From: Pseudodesulfovibrio sp.
GTDB taxonomy: Bacteria; Desulfobacterota; Desulfovibrionia; Desulfovibrionales; Desulfovibrionaceae
Length of the DNA stretch: 5,486 bases
Reading direction: 5' to 3'
Assembly (NCBI GenBank): GCA_022712815.1
Contig: JAFLJW010000365.1
Span: forward strand, 1 to 5,486
Shown piece by piece: positions 1 through 5,486 of the stretch (position 1 is the first letter of the stretch; every line of letters starts with the position of its first letter). The notes beneath the pieces were generated by a model. It searched no databases, was not told where the DNA came from, and saw only the letters and a list, made by a program, of their open reading frames with translations. The position numbers were made by a program, and so were the translations under genes.

Positions 1-1
1 T

Positions 2-481
2 CACTATGTGGGCCGTACTTTCATTCAGCCGTCACAGGATATGCGAGATTTTTCGGTCCGGGTGAAGCTCAATCCGGTCAAGTCCATGGTCAAGGGCAAG
101 CGCATCCTTATTGTCGAGGATTCCATCGTGCGTGGTACGACCATTCGTGCCCGTGTCAAGAAGCTTCAAGAACTGGGCGCCCGGGAAATTCACCTGCGGG
201 TTAGCTGTCCGCCCATCAAGTTTCCTTGTTTTTACGGCATTGATTTCTCGTCCAAGGGCGAGTTGATCGCAGCCAATCATTCACCGGAAGAGATAGCACG
301 GTTCCTGGGTATCGACTCCCTGCATTACCTGACCGTCCCCGGTCTGGTTGATTCGGTCACTGAAAAAGATGCATGGTGTCTGGCTTGTTTCAATGGCAAA
401 TATCCGGTGGATCTGGCCGACAGGATGGGCAAGGATTGCCTTGAGGTTGTCCCTGGTATCATCAAGGAATTTTGTAAATAG
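2..481 (+). CDS. purF: Amidophosphoribosyltransferase, C-terminal part (5' end outside window)
   Basis: PurF catalyses the first committed step of de novo purine synthesis in the cytoplasm, moving ammonia from glutamine onto PRPP to give 5-phosphoribosylamine. Only the last 159 codons are present. The reading frame is open from base 2 and begins HYVGRTFIQPSQ, a conserved internal PurF segment, so the GTG at base 8 is not a real start. The type I phosphoribosyltransferase PRPP-binding motif, ILIVEDSIVRGTT, is encoded at about 104-142. Downstream come CPPIKFPCFYGID and AWCLACFNGKYP. The cysteines at 227-229, 377-379 and 386-388 match the positions that hold a [4Fe-4S] cluster in Bacillus-type PurF, which E. 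coli PurF lacks. The N-terminal glutaminase domain, its Cys nucleophile and the fourth cluster ligand lie upstream of the window. The stop TAG overlaps the Shine-Dalgarno of the next gene, which starts 11 bases later. Identity is secure; the cluster is inferred from the cysteine pattern. Confidence 0.95.
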   Translation, partial: HYVGRTFIQPSQDMRDFSVRVKLNPVKSMVKGKRILIVEDSIVRGTTIRARVKKLQELGAREIHLRVSCPPIKFPCFYGIDFSSKGELIAANHSPEEIARFLGIDSLHYLTVPGLVDSVTEKDAWCLACFNGKYPVDLADRMGKDCLEVVPGIIKEFCK

Positions 482-484
482 GAG
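480..484 (+). promoter_or_regulatory. Ribosome binding site of the kdsD-like gene
   Basis: AGGAG overlaps the purF stop codon and stands 8 bases before the ATG at 493. This spacing favours the first ATG over a second in-frame ATG at 502, three codons in. The overlap with the purF stop suggests coupled translation. Confidence 0.7.
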
Positions 485-492
485 CAGCTTGC

Positions 493-1506
493 ATGGCATG
501 CATGTCCGGCAGAACCGACTGGTTGACATTGGCCCGTGAGGTCCTTGATATCGAAATTCAGGGACTTGAAGCCACCAAGACCCAGCTTGATGGCGAGTTT
601 GTGCGTGGCCTGACCGCCATGGCCGAGTGCAAAGGCCGGGTGGTCATTACCGGCGTGGGCAAGTCCGGTCTGGTCGGGCGCAAGATCGCAGCGACTTTTT
701 CCAGCACTGGCACACCTTCCTTTTTTCTCCATCCGGTTGAGGGTGCCCATGGCGACATGGGCATGATTCGCAAGGAGGACGTTGTCCTCGCGCTCTCCAA
801 TTCCGGCGGCACTGACGAAGTCAACGCCATCATTCCCGTCCTCAAATCCCTTGGGGCTGTTGTCATCTGCATGACCGGCAACACGGCCTCTGCCATGTCC
901 CATCTTTCCGACATCACCATTTTGGTCAAGGTTCCCAAAGAGGCTTGTCCCATGGGCCTTGCGCCGACATCAAGCACTACGGCGCAACTGGCTGTGGGCG
1001 ACGCTCTGGCAGTCTGCCTCATGGAGTGGAAGGCTTTTGGCAAGGATGATTTCAAGAAATTTCATCCGGGCGGTTCCCTTGGGCAGCGGCTTGCCCTGTG
1101 CGTTGACCAGCTCATGCATACTGATAATCTCCCGGTGGTCAGGGACACCGTCACCTTGAAGGATGGATTGAAAATTCTCAACTCCGGTGGCCTTGGTCTG
1201 GTTGGTATCGTGGATGACAGCAATATTCTCAAAGGCGTCCTATCCGATGGCGATGTGCGGCGTGAGGTCTGTTGCGGTCCGTTCAATATCGACAGGCCCA
1301 TTATAGAGGTAATGACTGTTTCGCCCAGACGGGCGACCATTGGCGATACTTCTGCCTGTGTGCTGGATATCATGGAGCAGAACGAGATCACTGTTTTGCC
1401 CGTTGTGCACGAGGATGGAGAGCTTGTGGGCATGATTCATCTCCATGATCTTTTGGGCAAGGGTGCGCTCAGGTTTTCCAGCGGTCATAGTGGGGATGCC
1501 GGATAG
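493..1506 (+). CDS. kdsD: D-arabinose-5-phosphate isomerase, KpsF/GutQ/KdsD family (SIS + two CBS domains)
   Basis: The enzyme interconverts ribulose 5-phosphate and arabinose 5-phosphate, the first step towards Kdo, the sugar linking lipid A to the LPS core. The 337-residue product has the usual family length. Its N-terminal SIS (sugar isomerase) domain spans about residues 35-180. It carries GVGKSGLVGRKIAATFSSTG, HPVEGAHGDMG, SNSGGTDE, KEACPMGLAPTSSTT and FHPGGSLG. Lys57, Glu109, Glu150 and His191 line up with the catalytically important Lys59, Glu111, Glu152 and His193 of E. coli KdsD, so the protein should be active. Two CBS domains follow at about 205-265 and 270-330, with GVLSDGDVRR and GMIHLHDLL as their typical endings. 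CBS pairs in this family are thought to sense nucleotides or sugar nucleotides. The gene sits 11 bases after purF and 17 before the next gene. Paralogues named KpsF (capsule) or GutQ (glucitol) share the fold, so kdsD rests on its being a housekeeping copy; no capsule or glucitol genes are visible nearby. Confidence 0.93.
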   Translation: MACMSGRTDWLTLAREVLDIEIQGLEATKTQLDGEFVRGLTAMAECKGRVVITGVGKSGLVGRKIAATFSSTGTPSFFLHPVEGAHGDMGMIRKEDVVLALSNSGGTDEVNAIIPVLKSLGAVVICMTGNTASAMSHLSDITILVKVPKEACPMGLAPTSSTTAQLAVGDALAVCLMEWKAFGKDDFKKFHPGGSLGQRLALCVDQLMHTDNLPVVRDTVTLKDGLKILNSGGLGLVGIVDDSNILKGVLSDGDVRREVCCGPFNIDRPIIEVMTVSPRRATIGDTSACVLDIMEQNEITVLPVVHEDGELVGMIHLHDLLGKGALRFSSGHSGDAG

Positions 1507-1512
1507 CCCGGC

Positions 1513-1518
1513 AGGAGG
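1513..1518 (+). promoter_or_regulatory. Ribosome binding site of the YkgJ-family gene
   Basis: AGGAGG, a full match to the consensus Shine-Dalgarno, lies 5 bases before the GTG at 1524 and 11 before a second in-frame GTG at 1530. It supports a GTG start. The first GTG is preferred, but the second is possible and would shorten the protein by two residues. Confidence 0.7.
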
Positions 1519-1523
1519 CCGTT

Positions 1524-2087
1524 GTGACCGTGAACCATACCGACGATTCCGATGTTTGCAGACGGTGTTCTCTTCAGGGACCGACCTGTTGCCGTATCGT
1601 GGCCGGCCAGGAAGAGTTTTGCTTCCCACTTTCCAAGGTCGAAAAGGAACGGATTCAGGAACATGTCCCCTACACGGGAGGTTTTGTACTGGAACCCAAT
1701 TCCAAGGCGTTTGTTGACAATATCTGCCGTCTTTTTCCCGGAGAAGAGGATTTGATCCGTGAATTGTTTCCAGAAGGGAAGGAGCATTTTCGGTTGGCGG
1801 TCGATACTATGGGCACGTGCCGGTTCCTTGGACCGGGCGGGTGTGAAATTGTGCAGGAAATGAGGCCGTATTACTGCCGTCTGTTTCCGTTCTGGATGGC
1901 CGGAACGGATGTGATACATTTTGATTCTCCTACCTGTCTGGCAAGACGGGAAGGGCGGACTTTGGTGCGAATACTCAAGTGTCTTGATTCCAACAAGGCC
2001 ACAATAAAAGACCTGTACGGGCGGCTGCGCCTGATATGGGGTTTGCCGCCTCGAAAAGGCGCATGCCATGTCAAAAAAGGATTTTGA
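1524..2087 (+). CDS. YkgJ-family (CxxCxxCC-type, UPF0153-like) cysteine-cluster protein, putative metal binding
   Basis: This 187-residue protein resembles the YkgJ/YcgN group of putative zinc- or iron-chelating proteins (Pfam PF03692). Their biochemical role is not established. The family signature is an N-terminal cysteine cluster, here Cys12, Cys15, Cys22 and Cys23 (CRRCSLQGPTCC). A second set, Cys99, Cys107 and Cys118, lies in GTCRFLGPGGCEIVQEMRPYYCRLFPFW, and Cys138 follows in SPTCLARR. The C-x7-C-x10-C pattern followed by R-x-F-P is typical of the family. Further cysteines at 33, 68 and 153 bring the total above ten. There is no signal peptide or membrane segment, so the protein is probably cytoplasmic. 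It starts at GTG after a strong AGGAGG. The stop lies 11 bases before the preferred PBP1A start, so translation may be coupled. Family membership is fairly sure; bound metal and function are unknown. Confidence 0.82.
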   Translation: MTVNHTDDSDVCRRCSLQGPTCCRIVAGQEEFCFPLSKVEKERIQEHVPYTGGFVLEPNSKAFVDNICRLFPGEEDLIRELFPEGKEHFRLAVDTMGTCRFLGPGGCEIVQEMRPYYCRLFPFWMAGTDVIHFDSPTCLARREGRTLVRILKCLDSNKATIKDLYGRLRLIWGLPPRKGACHVKKGF

Positions 2088-2098
2088 CGGATATCTCT

Positions 2099-4444
2099 AT
2101 GAAAACACTGAAAATTTTGTTTGTTATTTTTCTCATTTGTCTGGTGGCCGGTATCGGCGGAGCCTTTGGCTTGTATAACTGGGCCTCCAAGGATTTGCCC
2201 GGTTTCAAGAATATTACCGACTACAATCCTCCTTTGGTGACCACCGTGTATGCCAAGGACAATCAGGTGCTTGGCTATTTCTACAGGGAAAAACGGTTTT
2301 TGGTGACTCTTGATCAGATGAGTTCATGGGTTCCCAAGGCTTTCCTGGCTTCCGAGGATGCCAGCTTCTACCAGCATGATGGCGTTGATCTTCCTGCCAT
2401 TGCCCGTGCCTTTGTTGCCAATCTCAGGGCAGGGCGGGCCAAACAGGGCGGTTCCACCATCACCCAGCAGATCATCAAGAGACTGCTGCTGACTTCGGAA
2501 AAAAGTTACAAACGAAAACTCAAGGAAGCCATCCTTGCCTTCCGGTTGGAAAATTATCTGACCAAGGAAGAAATTCTCACCATTTATCTCAATCAGATAT
2601 TTCTGGGTGCCCATTCGTATGGCGTGGAAGCGGCCTCCCGAACGTATTTTTCAAGACATGCAACGGAACTGACCCTTGCTCAGGCCGCCATGCTGGCTGG
2701 TTTGCCTCAGGCCCCCAGTCGGTACAATCCTTACAGGAACTGGGATCTGGCCAGGAAACGGCAACATTATGTACTTGACCAGATGCATAATCTCAAGTGG
2801 ATTACGACCGCCCAATATCAGGAGGCCATGGCCGAGGAAATAGTGCTGGAAAAAATGCCTGACCCGTCCTGGAAAACAGGAGCGTATTATCTTGAGGAAG
2901 TCCGGCGCTGGCTTATAAATCAATATGGCGAGGACGTTGTGTACAAGGGCGGCCTTGTTGTCACGACTTCCTGCGATATGAAACATCAGGCTGCAGCCGA
3001 GAGAGCCCTTCGGCGCGGGTTGCTTGATTCTGCACAGCGACGCGGCTGGCTTGGTCCGGTCGAGAACGTGAATCCTGGTGATGTCTCGCGGATTTTGGAA
3101 GAAGGTCCGCAGGATACCGAACGAATCATGGAAAAGGACAGGTTGCTCAAGGCCTGGGTTTCCCGTGTGGACAAGGGCAAGGCCTCGGTCCGTTTCGGCA
3201 AGTACAAGGGAATAATTCCAATCAAGGCGATGTGGTGGGTGCGTGAGCCGAATATCAAGAAAAGCCATGAAGACGTACCGAACCCGACCGATGCCCGTAA
3301 AGTGCTCAAAAAAGGTGACGTCATATGGGTGACTGTTTCCAAGGCTCCGAAGACGCCGGAAGGTGTTTGGGAACTCGATCTTGAGCGTGAACCGCTGATC
3401 GAGGGTGCTCTTTTTTCGATCAAGCCTGATAACGGTGAGGTGCCTGCACTGGTTGGCGGATACGCTTTTGCGAAAAGTCAGTTCAACCGGGCAATTCAAG
3501 CCAAACGGCAGCCCGGTTCGGCCTTCAAGCCCATTGTCTATTCCACGGCCATAGACAATGGCTTCACTCCTTCCACGTTGGTGCTTGATGCGCCCATCGT
3601 CTATGCCAATGAAGAGCTTGGCAAGTTGTGGCGGCCAGAAAATTTTGAGGGAACATTTGAAGGACCGACCTTGCTTCGGACCGCTTTGGTCAAGTCCAAG
3701 AACCTTGTCACCATCCGTGTGGCCCAGAAGATCGGTATCCGCAAGATTATCGAGCGGGCTAAAGTCATGGGAATCAAGACTGATTTCCCCTTTGATCTGT
3801 CGGTGTCGCTTGGTTCGGCAGTGGTTACGCTCATGAATTTGTGTGAAGCGTACACCACCTTTGCCCGGGGCGGTTCCCGCATCAAGCCGCGTATGGTTTT
3901 GTCCGTGCATTCCGCCTGGGGTGAGGAAATGTTCACCTCCGTTCCAGAGGTGGTTGATGCCATCAGCCCGCAGACTGCCTATATCATGGTCTGCTTGATG
4001 AAGCAGGTGATTCAAAACGGCACGGGCTGGCGAGCAAAGGTTCTCAAGCGTCCTCTGGCTGGCAAGACCGGCACCTCCAACGCCGAGCAGGATGCCTGGT
4101 TCATGGGCTATACTCCTTATTTATTGTCCGGGGTCTATGTCGGTTTTGATGAACTCAAGCCCATGGGCAAGTGGGAAACCGGCTCACGCGCCGCAAGTCC
4201 CATCTGGGTCGCTTATCGTAAACAGGTGGAGGAAGATTATCCATATCAGGACTTCACCCAGCCGCCCGGAATTGTTATGGTCCGTGTAGATGCAAAATCC
4301 GGCAAGCTCGCATCGCCCAGTTCGGCCAAGGAATTCTTCCTGCCGTTCAAGGTCGGCACGGAACCCACTGAGATGGCAACATCTGGTGGTTCCGGCGGAA
4401 GCGGTCAGGGTTCGGCAGACGATCTGTTCAAGCAGACTTTTTAA
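2099..4444 (+). CDS. mrcA: Class A penicillin-binding protein 1A (bifunctional peptidoglycan glycosyltransferase/transpeptidase)
   Basis: This enzyme polymerises lipid II into glycan strands and cross-links their peptides on the periplasmic face of the inner membrane. The 781-residue product begins with a basic start and a hydrophobic signal anchor at about residues 4-26. The GT51 glycosyltransferase domain spans about 55-230. It shows EDASFYQHDG with catalytic Glu86, GGSTITQQ at 117-124, the second key glutamate Glu143 in KLKEAILAFRLE, and IYLNQIFLGAHSYGVEAA. A lysine-rich OB-like insert (PBP1A type, about 300-430) links it to the transpeptidase. There the SxxK motif is Ser474-AFK477, SxN is Ser533-Lys-Asn535 and KTGT begins at Lys656. 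All catalytic motifs are intact. The last 21 residues are a Gly/Ser-rich tail ending DDLFKQTF. I chose ATG 2099 because it places the anchor at the N-terminus; in-frame ATGs at 2036 and 2063 would add 21 or 12 residues and overlap the previous gene. The Shine-Dalgarno is weak (GGA at 2089-2091). ponA is another name in use. Confidence 0.95.
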   Translation: MKTLKILFVIFLICLVAGIGGAFGLYNWASKDLPGFKNITDYNPPLVTTVYAKDNQVLGYFYREKRFLVTLDQMSSWVPKAFLASEDASFYQHDGVDLPAIARAFVANLRAGRAKQGGSTITQQIIKRLLLTSEKSYKRKLKEAILAFRLENYLTKEEILTIYLNQIFLGAHSYGVEAASRTYFSRHATELTLAQAAMLAGLPQAPSRYNPYRNWDLARKRQHYVLDQMHNLKWITTAQYQEAMAEEIVLEKMPDPSWKTGAYYLEEVRRWLINQYGEDVVYKGGLVVTTSCDMKHQAAAERALRRGLLDSAQRRGWLGPVENVNPGDVSRILEEGPQDTERIMEKDRLLKAWVSRVDKGKASVRFGKYKGIIPIKAMWWVREPNIKKSHEDVPNPTDARKVLKKGDVIWVTVSKAPKTPEGVWELDLEREPLIEGALFSIKPDNGEVPALVGGYAFAKSQFNRAIQAKRQPGSAFKPIVYSTAIDNGFTPSTLVLDAPIVYANEELGKLWRPENFEGTFEGPTLLRTALVKSKNLVTIRVAQKIGIRKIIERAKVMGIKTDFPFDLSVSLGSAVVTLMNLCEAYTTFARGGSRIKPRMVLSVHSAWGEEMFTSVPEVVDAISPQTAYIMVCLMKQVIQNGTGWRAKVLKRPLAGKTGTSNAEQDAWFMGYTPYLLSGVYVGFDELKPMGKWETGSRAASPIWVAYRKQVEEDYPYQDFTQPPGIVMVRVDAKSGKLASPSSAKEFFLPFKVGTEPTEMATSGGSGGSGQGSADDLFKQTF

Positions 4445-4445
4445 C

Positions 4446-4452
4446 AAAAGGA
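4446..4452 (+). promoter_or_regulatory. Ribosome binding site of the PhzF-family gene
   Basis: AAAAGGA begins one base after the PBP1A stop codon, 6 bases before the ATG at 4459. A GTG at 4456 directly precedes this ATG in frame but would have only 3 bases of spacing, so the ATG is the better start. Confidence 0.65.
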
Positions 4453-4458
4453 TATGTG

Positions 4459-5241
4459 ATGGAACTCGAACTCTATCAGGTGGACGCATTCGCAGAGGGC
4501 GTGTTTAGCGGCAACCCGGCTGCGGTCGTGCCATTGTTCGAGTGGCTCAGTGATGAGCTGTTGCAGAACATAGCGGCTGAGAACAATCAGACGGAGACGG
4601 CTTTTTTTGTGCGTAAGGGAGAGTATTTTGAACTCCGTTGGTTCACGCCGGAAACTGAGGTCGATTTATGTGGCCATGCTACCATGGCAAGTGCTCATGT
4701 CCTTTATGAATATCTCGATTATACCGACCCGGTGGTCGTCTTTGAGACCAAGAGCGGCAGGCTTTTCGTGGATCGTGAGGGGAGCAGGTATTCCATGGAC
4801 TTTCCGGCATGGAGTGTGCGTGAAATTCAGGTCACCGAGCGGGTCTGCACTGCCCTTGGAGCAAGGCCTATCGAACTCTACATGGGCGAGCGCGACATGA
4901 TGGCGGTGTTTGAAAACGAGGAGCAGGTTCGAAATTTGGACCCGGATCATCGTCTTGTATCCCAACTGGACGGACTGTGTCTGATTTGCACTGCACCGGG
5001 TCTGGATTACGATTTTGTTTCTCGTACATTCGTCCCCGAAGCAGGCTCTGCCGAAGACCCCGTTACCGGCTCTGCCCATTGCTCTCTCGTTCCTTTCTGG
5101 GCTGGCCGCCTTGGAAAGTCTGAACTCCATGCCTGTCAGGTTTCCAAACGCGGTGGCGTGCTTGAATGTCTGTCGCTGGATGATCGGGTCAAGATCGCTG
5201 GCAAGGCCGTCACCTACATGAAGGGAACTATTCTTCTGTAG
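4459..5241 (+). CDS. PhzF-family isomerase/epimerase-like protein (YddE type)
   Basis: The 260-residue product belongs to the PhzF family, which shares the two-lobed fold of diaminopimelate epimerase. The founding member isomerises a dihydroanthranilate in phenazine synthesis, but most members, such as YddE, have no known substrate. Visible motifs are QVDAFAEGVFSGNPAAVV at the N-terminus, QTETAFF with Glu46, FTPETEVDLCGHAT with Asp69, Cys71 and His73, and EDPVTGSAH at 199-207. Glu46, His73 and Asp200 correspond to the catalytic Glu45, His74 and Asp208 of Pseudomonas PhzF, so the active site looks intact. The length is within the normal range for the family. There is no signal peptide, so it is cytoplasmic. 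The gene starts 14 bases after the PBP1A stop and is the last of the run, just before a strong terminator. No other phenazine gene is present, so a phenazine role is unlikely. A link to amino-acid or cell-wall metabolism would be a guess from position only. Confidence 0.92.
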   Translation: MELELYQVDAFAEGVFSGNPAAVVPLFEWLSDELLQNIAAENNQTETAFFVRKGEYFELRWFTPETEVDLCGHATMASAHVLYEYLDYTDPVVVFETKSGRLFVDREGSRYSMDFPAWSVREIQVTERVCTALGARPIELYMGERDMMAVFENEEQVRNLDPDHRLVSQLDGLCLICTAPGLDYDFVSRTFVPEAGSAEDPVTGSAHCSLVPFWAGRLGKSELHACQVSKRGGVLECLSLDDRVKIAGKAVTYMKGTILL

Positions 5242-5261
5242 CTTTTGCTGATTGTGTAGAT

Positions 5262-5300
5262 AAAAAAAGGACCGTTTTTTTTGAAACGGTCCTTTTTTTT
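5262..5300 (+). terminator. Strong intrinsic terminator, probably bidirectional
   Basis: A perfect 16-base-pair inverted repeat pairs 5262-5277 with 5284-5299 around a six-base loop. Its core is GGACCGTTT/AAACGGTCC, flanked by seven A on the left and eight T on the right. On either strand this gives a hairpin followed by a U run. It lies 20 bases after the PhzF-family stop and 8 bases from the end of the convergent gene, so it can end transcription from both sides. Confidence 0.93.
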
Positions 5301-5307
5301 GTCGGAA

Positions 5308-5486
5308 TTAAAGCAAATCCAATCGCCAGTTGAATATACTGGTTCGCTTCGGTCTTGGGACGGCTTTTGGCCAGTCTTCCTTCATGGTGACAAAGAATTT
5401 GAATCCAAGGCGTTCGAGAGTCTTGCTTTCGTTACCCAGGTCGAGTTCCCAGCCGGGGTATATCCAGTTGTTCTGGCCGTATTTGC
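5308..5486 (-). CDS. C-terminal end of an unidentified convergent gene (5' end outside window)
   Basis: On the minus strand an open frame enters from the right edge and ends at TAA (complement of 5308-5310), giving the last 58 residues of a protein. It contains KYGQNNWIYPGWELDLGN, then a Leu/Phe-rich stretch (LERLGFKFFVTM), and ends RTSIFNWRLDLL. The composition is protein-like, the other two minus frames are less convincing, and the stop sits 8 bases from a bidirectional terminator, as expected for a real convergent gene. The aromatic pattern (IYPxWELDL, later a terminal FNW) faintly recalls the C-terminal ends of some U32-family peptidase-like proteins. That is from memory and weak, so I give no product name. 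No catalytic motif lies within the visible part. Confidence 0.72.
   Translation of the reverse strand, partial: KYGQNNWIYPGWELDLGNESKTLERLGFKFFVTMKEDWPKAVPRPKRTSIFNWRLDLL

Noticed and set aside
489..504. Palindromic TGCATGGCATGCATG-like sequence at the kdsD start as a possible operator
   Set aside because: It is made of two closely spaced ATG/GCATG units within the coding start, lies inside an operon without a visible promoter, and is too short to claim as a binding site.
325..903. 192-codon minus-strand open frame spanning the purF/kdsD junction
   Set aside because: It is antisense to two well-recognised proteins, and its product has no family-like motif.
1485..2069. 194-codon minus-strand open frame opposite the YkgJ-family gene
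   Set aside because: The plus-strand frame has a strong Shine-Dalgarno and the family cysteine pattern; the minus frame shows neither.
2651..4015. 454-codon open frame on the minus strand inside the PBP1A gene
   Set aside because: It lies antisense to a gene with all catalytic motifs intact. Its translation is rich in His, Arg and Gly with no recognisable domain, as expected for a shadow frame.
1524..5241. A new defence, mobile or secondary-metabolite system built around the YkgJ and PhzF genes
   Set aside because: All genes belong to common housekeeping-type families. There are no integrases, repeats, effector domains or biosynthetic partners in the window.

Overview
The window reads as an ordinary, densely packed chromosomal stretch from a Gram-negative bacterium. 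The likely source is an anaerobic sulfate-reducing deltaproteobacterium of the Desulfovibrio/Pseudodesulfovibrio kind. That assignment is inference. It rests on a moderate GC content, a Kdo-pathway isomerase (so an LPS-bearing outer membrane), a PurF that keeps the cysteines of the oxygen-sensitive [4Fe-4S] type, and the general look of the proteins. No mobile element, CRISPR array, tRNA or rRNA is visible.

Layout: five plus-strand genes lie head to tail with gaps of only 11 to 17 bases. They are the 3' end of purF (amidophosphoribosyltransferase), a complete kdsD/kpsF-type arabinose-5-phosphate isomerase (SIS plus two CBS domains), a cysteine-rich YkgJ/CxxCxxCC-family protein, a class A penicillin-binding protein of the PBP1A type, and a PhzF-family isomerase-like protein. 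The run ends at a strong intrinsic terminator, symmetrical in sequence and therefore probably bidirectional. Beyond it lies the 3' end of a convergent minus-strand gene that runs out of the window.

The five plus-strand genes look like one transcription unit. No promoter or terminator is visible between them, and most starts have a Shine-Dalgarno sequence. Two of the genes serve the envelope directly: KdsD makes the Kdo precursor for LPS, and PBP1A polymerises and cross-links peptidoglycan. PurF is the committing step of purine synthesis. The YkgJ and PhzF proteins have no assigned substrate here.

I found no clearly new system. The points most worth a second look are the Fe-S-type PurF, the cysteine-rich YkgJ protein between two envelope genes, the uncertain start of the PBP1A gene, the PhzF protein of unknown substrate at the operon end, and the identity of the partial convergent gene.
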